Origin: Microbulbifer sp. TB1203
GTDB lineage: Bacteria > Pseudomonadota > Gammaproteobacteria > Pseudomonadales > Cellvibrionaceae
Length of the DNA: 64,000 nucleotides
Direction of reading: 5' to 3'
Assembly: GCF_030997045.1 (NCBI RefSeq)
Contig: NZ_CP116899.1
Location: forward strand, 3,124,001 to 3,188,000
Part shown: positions 60,537-64,000 of the stretch, piece after piece
Position numbering within the stretch: position 1 is the first letter of the stretch
How the letters are laid out: every line of letters begins with the position of its first letter
The notes under the pieces: generated by a model
Database searches by the model: none
Told to the model about the DNA's origin: nothing
The model's input: only the letters and a program-made list of their open reading frames with translations
Program-made: the position numbers and the translations under genes

Positions 60537-60582
60537 CTAAATGGCGGAAATGGAGAGCAGGGGTTAGCTGAAGCTATTCCGC

Positions 60583-62346
60583 TCAGAGCCTGTCCGAGGA
60601 ACCCACGGCATCAATTATTTTATCGCCCTCCGCGTAAACCCTGCACAAGCTCTCGACATTTAATGTAATCCTCCGGGCTTCACACACCTCGAGAGCTTTG
60701 CTATTGGCACTATCTTGATCGGGAGAATCATAGGCATAACCGAACACATAGGCGCCTTTGTAATCAAGGGCCAGGGCGAGAGCCTTGTTCGCTGAATACC
60801 CTTTATACTTGGCAAAGGCATCATCAATAGTCTTTTTCTCCACCCCATCCACTTCAGGCGCTGCAATATCGGGCAGCAGATCGGCAAGCATGGCTTGAAG
60901 TTGTGTACGCGGTTGCTCCTCCGTTATTTGCATAAGCAACGGGTGCGCTACCCGGGCGAATATTTCCGCATCCCGGTCAAGATACAGTTCATTAGCGTAC
61001 CACCAGGCAATACCCACCTCCCGCGGAGCCCTCAGGTAGGCCTGTTCCAGTATTTTCAGATACTCGCTCCGCGGATACCCGAGTTTCTGCATGGCGACAG
61101 CCAAGCCGCGCCAATAGGCTGGCACCTCATCGTTGGCTTCTATCAGTGCAGCAAACCTGTCGCGGACAGCTTCCAATCGCTCGGGATCGCTGTGTACGCC
61201 CTTTGCCAGCTCCCCTTCCAGCCACAAAATGGCTTCCGCGCTCTGGTACCACTGCTCGCTGTGCGCCCCCAAGGGTATAGATTCCAATAGGGATTCGGCC
61301 CGGGAAAACTCTCCGGCCCGGGTTTTTGCAACGGCCATTATCGACGTCAATTCATGGCTGTCAGCTCTCTCCGCCCGCGCATACTGCACCAGTTCCCGAA
61401 GGGAGTCTGCGTTCTTTCCGGACATCACCAGATAGCGGGCAATCTCGGCCACCGCATCCTCTCGTGACAACGGCTGCACTATCGGTTGAGCCGGTTTGTA
61501 GCCCCGGGGCATCTGGCCTGTGCTTTTGGAAAACTTGCCTTTCACCTGCCGGGTGTAGTGTCGTTCCAATTCTTCAAGCGGCATTTCCAGAGCCGAAACC
61601 AGAGCGTCCACCGGGTCCTCTCCACGGTTATACGCCGACACGTAATCCTGTATTCTGTCTGCCTTCCCACTGCTCATGATTAACCAGTGGGTAAGCATCC
61701 AGCCTCCCGCATAGACTCTGGAGTTATGCCTCCCGTCAGCCGTTGCCGGCGTCGCCCTGAGCAATTCCTCCAGCGGCATCGGCTGGTCGTAGTAAAGTGA
61801 GGCGGCGCGGTCCATGGGAATGGCCCCAAACACGTAGTTGCCGTCTTCAGGAAAGTCCACAGTGGAGAAAACTTCCGCAAACCCCTCGCTATACCAGTAT
61901 GGGTAATGGAGTGGACTTCTCCCGTAGGTAAGGAAGTGCGTGTATTCATGAAACAGGAATTCGCGTGCCGGGTGTTCCCGCATGGACCGCTCGCTCCCAA
62001 GATTGACCAGGGCAAAGCTCCCATAGCTGGTATTATGGAATACGCCCCCGGTACGCTTTGCGTTCTCGTTGCCGACGAAGGCTGCATAACTGTTTCTGTC
62101 AGCCAACGCGAAAATTGTCAGTTTATGCTGGTCTTCACTCGCACTGAGCAGTTGAGAGGCCACAACCCGGAAGCGCTCCAGGTCTTCCACCAGGCCTTTT
62201 ACCGATTCCGGTCTGCCGTTGGTCACTATGCGAAAATGTGGCGTTTCGATTTCACGCCATTCGGCATTTACCAGATTAGCCGGACTGGTCCACCCTGCAA
62301 TCGGCAACAGATAAGCCATAAGCAGTATGCAAAGCTTGCCTCTCAT
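60583..62346 (-). CDS. Secreted gluzincin-like metallopeptidase (DUF1570/peptidase MA-like)
   Basis: 587 residues with a signal peptide (about 1-21). A zinc site FLFHEYTHFLTYG (HExxH, about residue 135) and the later WYSEGFAEVFS give the Glu ligand of gluzincins. The first 290 residues form the peptidase part; the rest is helical and repeat-like (about 300-500), followed by a small C-terminal domain with KGYSANKALALALDYKGAYV, resembling the DUF4189/SEL1-like type. AGGAAAGG precedes the ATG. Substrate and role are unknown. Confidence 0.78.
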   Translation of the reverse strand: MRGKLCILLMAYLLPIAGWTSPANLVNAEWREIETPHFRIVTNGRPESVKGLVEDLERFRVVASQLLSASEDQHKLTIFALADRNSYAAFVGNENAKRTGGVFHNTSYGSFALVNLGSERSMREHPAREFLFHEYTHFLTYGRSPLHYPYWYSEGFAEVFSTVDFPEDGNYVFGAIPMDRAASLYYDQPMPLEELLRATPATADGRHNSRVYAGGWMLTHWLIMSSGKADRIQDYVSAYNRGEDPVDALVSALEMPLEELERHYTRQVKGKFSKSTGQMPRGYKPAQPIVQPLSREDAVAEIARYLVMSGKNADSLRELVQYARAERADSHELTSIMAVAKTRAGEFSRAESLLESIPLGAHSEQWYQSAEAILWLEGELAKGVHSDPERLEAVRDRFAALIEANDEVPAYWRGLAVAMQKLGYPRSEYLKILEQAYLRAPREVGIAWWYANELYLDRDAEIFARVAHPLLMQITEEQPRTQLQAMLADLLPDIAAPEVDGVEKKTIDDAFAKYKGYSANKALALALDYKGAYVFGYAYDSPDQDSANSKALEVCEARRITLNVESLCRVYAEGDKIIDAVGSSDRL

Positions 62347-62397
62347 TTTCCTTTCCTATACTCAACTTATTCAATGTAACAGGCAAAACAAAGACTA

Positions 62398-62555
62398 GTG
62401 GGCCCTGCGGTAAATTCGGTAACTAAAGCTCACAGCCACAGGCTCCAGAGCAAGACGAAAAAGCGCAGGACTAGCAGCGCTAATTCAAGCTTTTTCAACG
62501 CAGCACTGGGGCCTGTGGCGAAGAGATCGGTTACAGAATTTACCGCAGGGCCCAC
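62398..62555. mobile_element. MITE-like element with about 26-bp terminal repeats and TA target duplication
   Basis: GTGGGCCCTGCGGTAAATTC at 62398 is mirrored by the reverse complement ending at 62555, with one mismatch over about 26 bases. TA flanks both ends (62396-62397 and 62556-62557), as in IS630/Tc1-type insertions. The 158-base element has no transposase and lies at the 3' end of the rhomboid gene. Confidence 0.8.
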
Positions 62556-63955
62556 TATGCATGTTCTTCAGGCCGCACCAACCGCAATACCTCCCGCGCC
62601 CGCTGCTCCTCCCCGACCCTGCGATAGTGATTGACCAGCGCCATCCCAAGGCTCTGCAACAGCGGATGCTCGGCTCCCCTCTTATGCAGCCGCCGCAATA
62701 AATCCTCCAGCCAGGGCCAGTCTTTTTCCTGTGCCGCGCGCCGTGCCAGTAACAGGCAGGCCTTGGCGGTGAGGGCCCGGGGTTGGGGGCAGGCCTGGAG
62801 GTAGTTGCGGTAGCCTTCGGAAATTCTCCGGGCGTCGATTGCGGAGTTGCCGGCGAGGGCGAAGAGTGCCAGGTTTGCGCGGTGGTGCGCGTCGCTGTCC
62901 GGGGCTGCCGCGGTGAGGGCGATGGCGCGCTGAATCAGCGGCAGCGATTGCGGGAACTGGTGTACCGCGGCGACCGCGGCGTCGGCCGCCTCCAATAATT
63001 TGCCGCTGTTCTGTAGTGATTCGATGCGCGCCATGGCGCGCTGCTCCAGCAACGGGGCTTCGTCTTCCCGCGGAACCTGGGTGAGCGGCGGGCGCCGCTT
63101 TACCAGTACCATGGCAGAGGCAAAGCCGGCCAGCAGACCGCCGGTGTGGGCCCAGTAGGCAATACTGCTGTCGCCGTAAAAGTAACCGAAAATTTCCTTG
63201 CCCAGCCACAGCGGCAGCACCAGCAGCGCCGGCGCGCTGAACTCGCCGAACACGAAACCCAGGGTGTAGAAAAAGCGCAGCCTGCGAACTCCGTACACTG
63301 CGACGAACATGCCCATTATTGCCGACACCGCGCCGGAGGCGCCGACCATCGGCATCGGACTGCCCATCTCCACGGCGATGTGCAGCCCCGCGGCGGCCAG
63401 GCCGCCGAGCAGGTAGAGGCCGAAAAACCAGGCGGCCCCCAGCGCCAGCTCCACCGAGAGGCCAAACAGCAGCAGGAATACCATATTGCCGATCAGATGG
63501 TCCCAGCTGCCGTGCAGGAACATATGCCCGAACACGCCGGCCAAGTGGGGCTCCGCCGGGGTCAGCCCCAGGGCGAAACTGCTCAGGCGGTCGCGCAGCC
63601 GCACGAATTCCTGCCGTTGCGCCAGCCACTCGCTCTCCCCTTCGGTGCGCAGTTGCGGCAGCAGCCAGCGGTGAAATTCCGGGTTCCACAGCAGTTCGCG
63701 GTAGACGAAGTCCTCCCCCTCGGCATCCACCTGCAGGCGCCATTCCGGGTGCACCTCGTTCACGTAGATCAGGAAGCGTGACTCCTCGCGGGCGGAAAGG
63801 TCGTTGGAAAAATAGTATTCCTCCGCCTGCTGCCAGCGGGCCTCGTCGCCGCCCTGGTAGAACACGAAGACCAGCAGATTGAGCGCGATCAGGGCCAGGC
63901 AGACCAGCGGCGGGCGGCGCCAGTCGGGCTTGTTCTGGATGGGAATAATCAGCAC
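62555..63955 (-). CDS. Rhomboid intramembrane serine protease with C-terminal helical repeats
   Basis: 466 residues, GTG start at 63955 with AGGAAA upstream. The membrane core (about 15-290) has the rhomboid features: the loop HMFLHGSWDHLIGNMVFLLL, the catalytic Ser in MVGASGAVSAIMGMFVAVYG (about 206) and the catalytic His in AYWAHTGGLLAGFASAMVL (about 270). A long periplasmic insertion (about 35-135) precedes the core. The C-terminal part (about 300-466) is helical with TPR-like spacing. The TAG stop is formed by the last base of the MITE-like element plus the flanking TA, so the original C-terminus may have differed. Substrate unknown. Confidence 0.9.
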   Translation of the reverse strand: MLIIPIQNKPDWRRPPLVCLALIALNLLVFVFYQGGDEARWQQAEEYYFSNDLSAREESRFLIYVNEVHPEWRLQVDAEGEDFVYRELLWNPEFHRWLLPQLRTEGESEWLAQRQEFVRLRDRLSSFALGLTPAEPHLAGVFGHMFLHGSWDHLIGNMVFLLLFGLSVELALGAAWFFGLYLLGGLAAAGLHIAVEMGSPMPMVGASGAVSAIMGMFVAVYGVRRLRFFYTLGFVFGEFSAPALLVLPLWLGKEIFGYFYGDSSIAYWAHTGGLLAGFASAMVLVKRRPPLTQVPREDEAPLLEQRAMARIESLQNSGKLLEAADAAVAAVHQFPQSLPLIQRAIALTAAAPDSDAHHRANLALFALAGNSAIDARRISEGYRNYLQACPQPRALTAKACLLLARRAAQEKDWPWLEDLLRRLHKRGAEHPLLQSLGMALVNHYRRVGEEQRAREVLRLVRPEEHA

Positions 63956-64000
63956 GGGATTTTCCTTGTGGTTATCGCTCGGGCGGGCGGTTCGACATTA

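Noticed and set aside
62398..62634. 78-codon frame on the plus strand
   Set aside because: Mostly inside the MITE-like element and opposite the rhomboid 3' end; no sign of coding.
1..64000. tRNA, rRNA and riboswitch search by eye
   Set aside because: No cloverleaf, rRNA segment or known riboswitch core was recognised; a covariance-model scan would be needed to exclude small RNAs.

Overview
The window is about 60% GC and gene-dense. It reads as a marine, polysaccharide-degrading gammaproteobacterium of the Cellvibrionales type. The main clues are secreted lipoproteins whose catalytic domains hang on long poly-serine linkers (a habit of Saccharophagus, Teredinibacter and Microbulbifer), TonB-dependent receptors (TBDRs) beside CAZymes, and many dispersed REP-like repeats. 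The high GC favours Microbulbifer over Saccharophagus, but that is inference; there is no rRNA or other phylogenetic marker here.

Bases 1-53134 are essentially one pectin-utilisation locus. The first block (1-25380, + strand) is the extracellular and periplasmic attack: two pectin methylesterases (CE8), five PL1 pectate lyases (two of them a CBM13-bearing tandem duplicate), two CE12 rhamnogalacturonan acetylesterases, an alpha/beta-hydrolase esterase, a GH95 enzyme, and an unrecognised poly-serine lipoprotein paired with a TBDR. The second block (25381-39114, - strand) holds a VOC protein, GH43, two more TBDRs (one frameshifted), GH28, a DctPQM TRAP transporter and a KDG kinase. A remnant of a REP-associated transposase and a remnant of another pectate lyase lie at 25430-26260.

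The third block (39340-53134) is cytoplasmic uronate catabolism plus more depolymerases: uxaC, a uxuB-type reductase, kduD, kduI, a DUF4861-GH105 fusion, a Tat-exported GH28, a FadR-type GntR regulator and uxaA. The implied route is outer-surface cleavage, TBDR import of oligomers, periplasmic GH28/GH105/GH43 trimming, TRAP import of uronates, UxaC and KduI/KduD conversion to KDG, then phosphorylation by KdgK. Recurrent sites resembling TTGGTCTTACCA lie before kdgK, dctP, gntR/uxaA, one GH28 and one PL1, and probably define the regulon of the local GntR protein. KDPG aldolase, KdgF, UxaB and UxuA are not in the window.

Bases 42631-44585 carry a LuxR-type regulator with a degenerate receiver and an NDUFA9-like oxidoreductase, which look unrelated to pectin. 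From 53336 to the end the content is general or accessory: an orphan HypX, an M17 aminopeptidase, a zinc-finger/TPR membrane protein, a YdeI/DUF1905 protein, a C39-like cysteine-peptidase candidate, a small ORF coupled to a COQ7-like di-iron protein, a gluzincin-like metalloprotein and a rhomboid. Two MITE-like elements with clean target duplications sit at 60427-60536 (CTAA) and 62398-62555 (TA).
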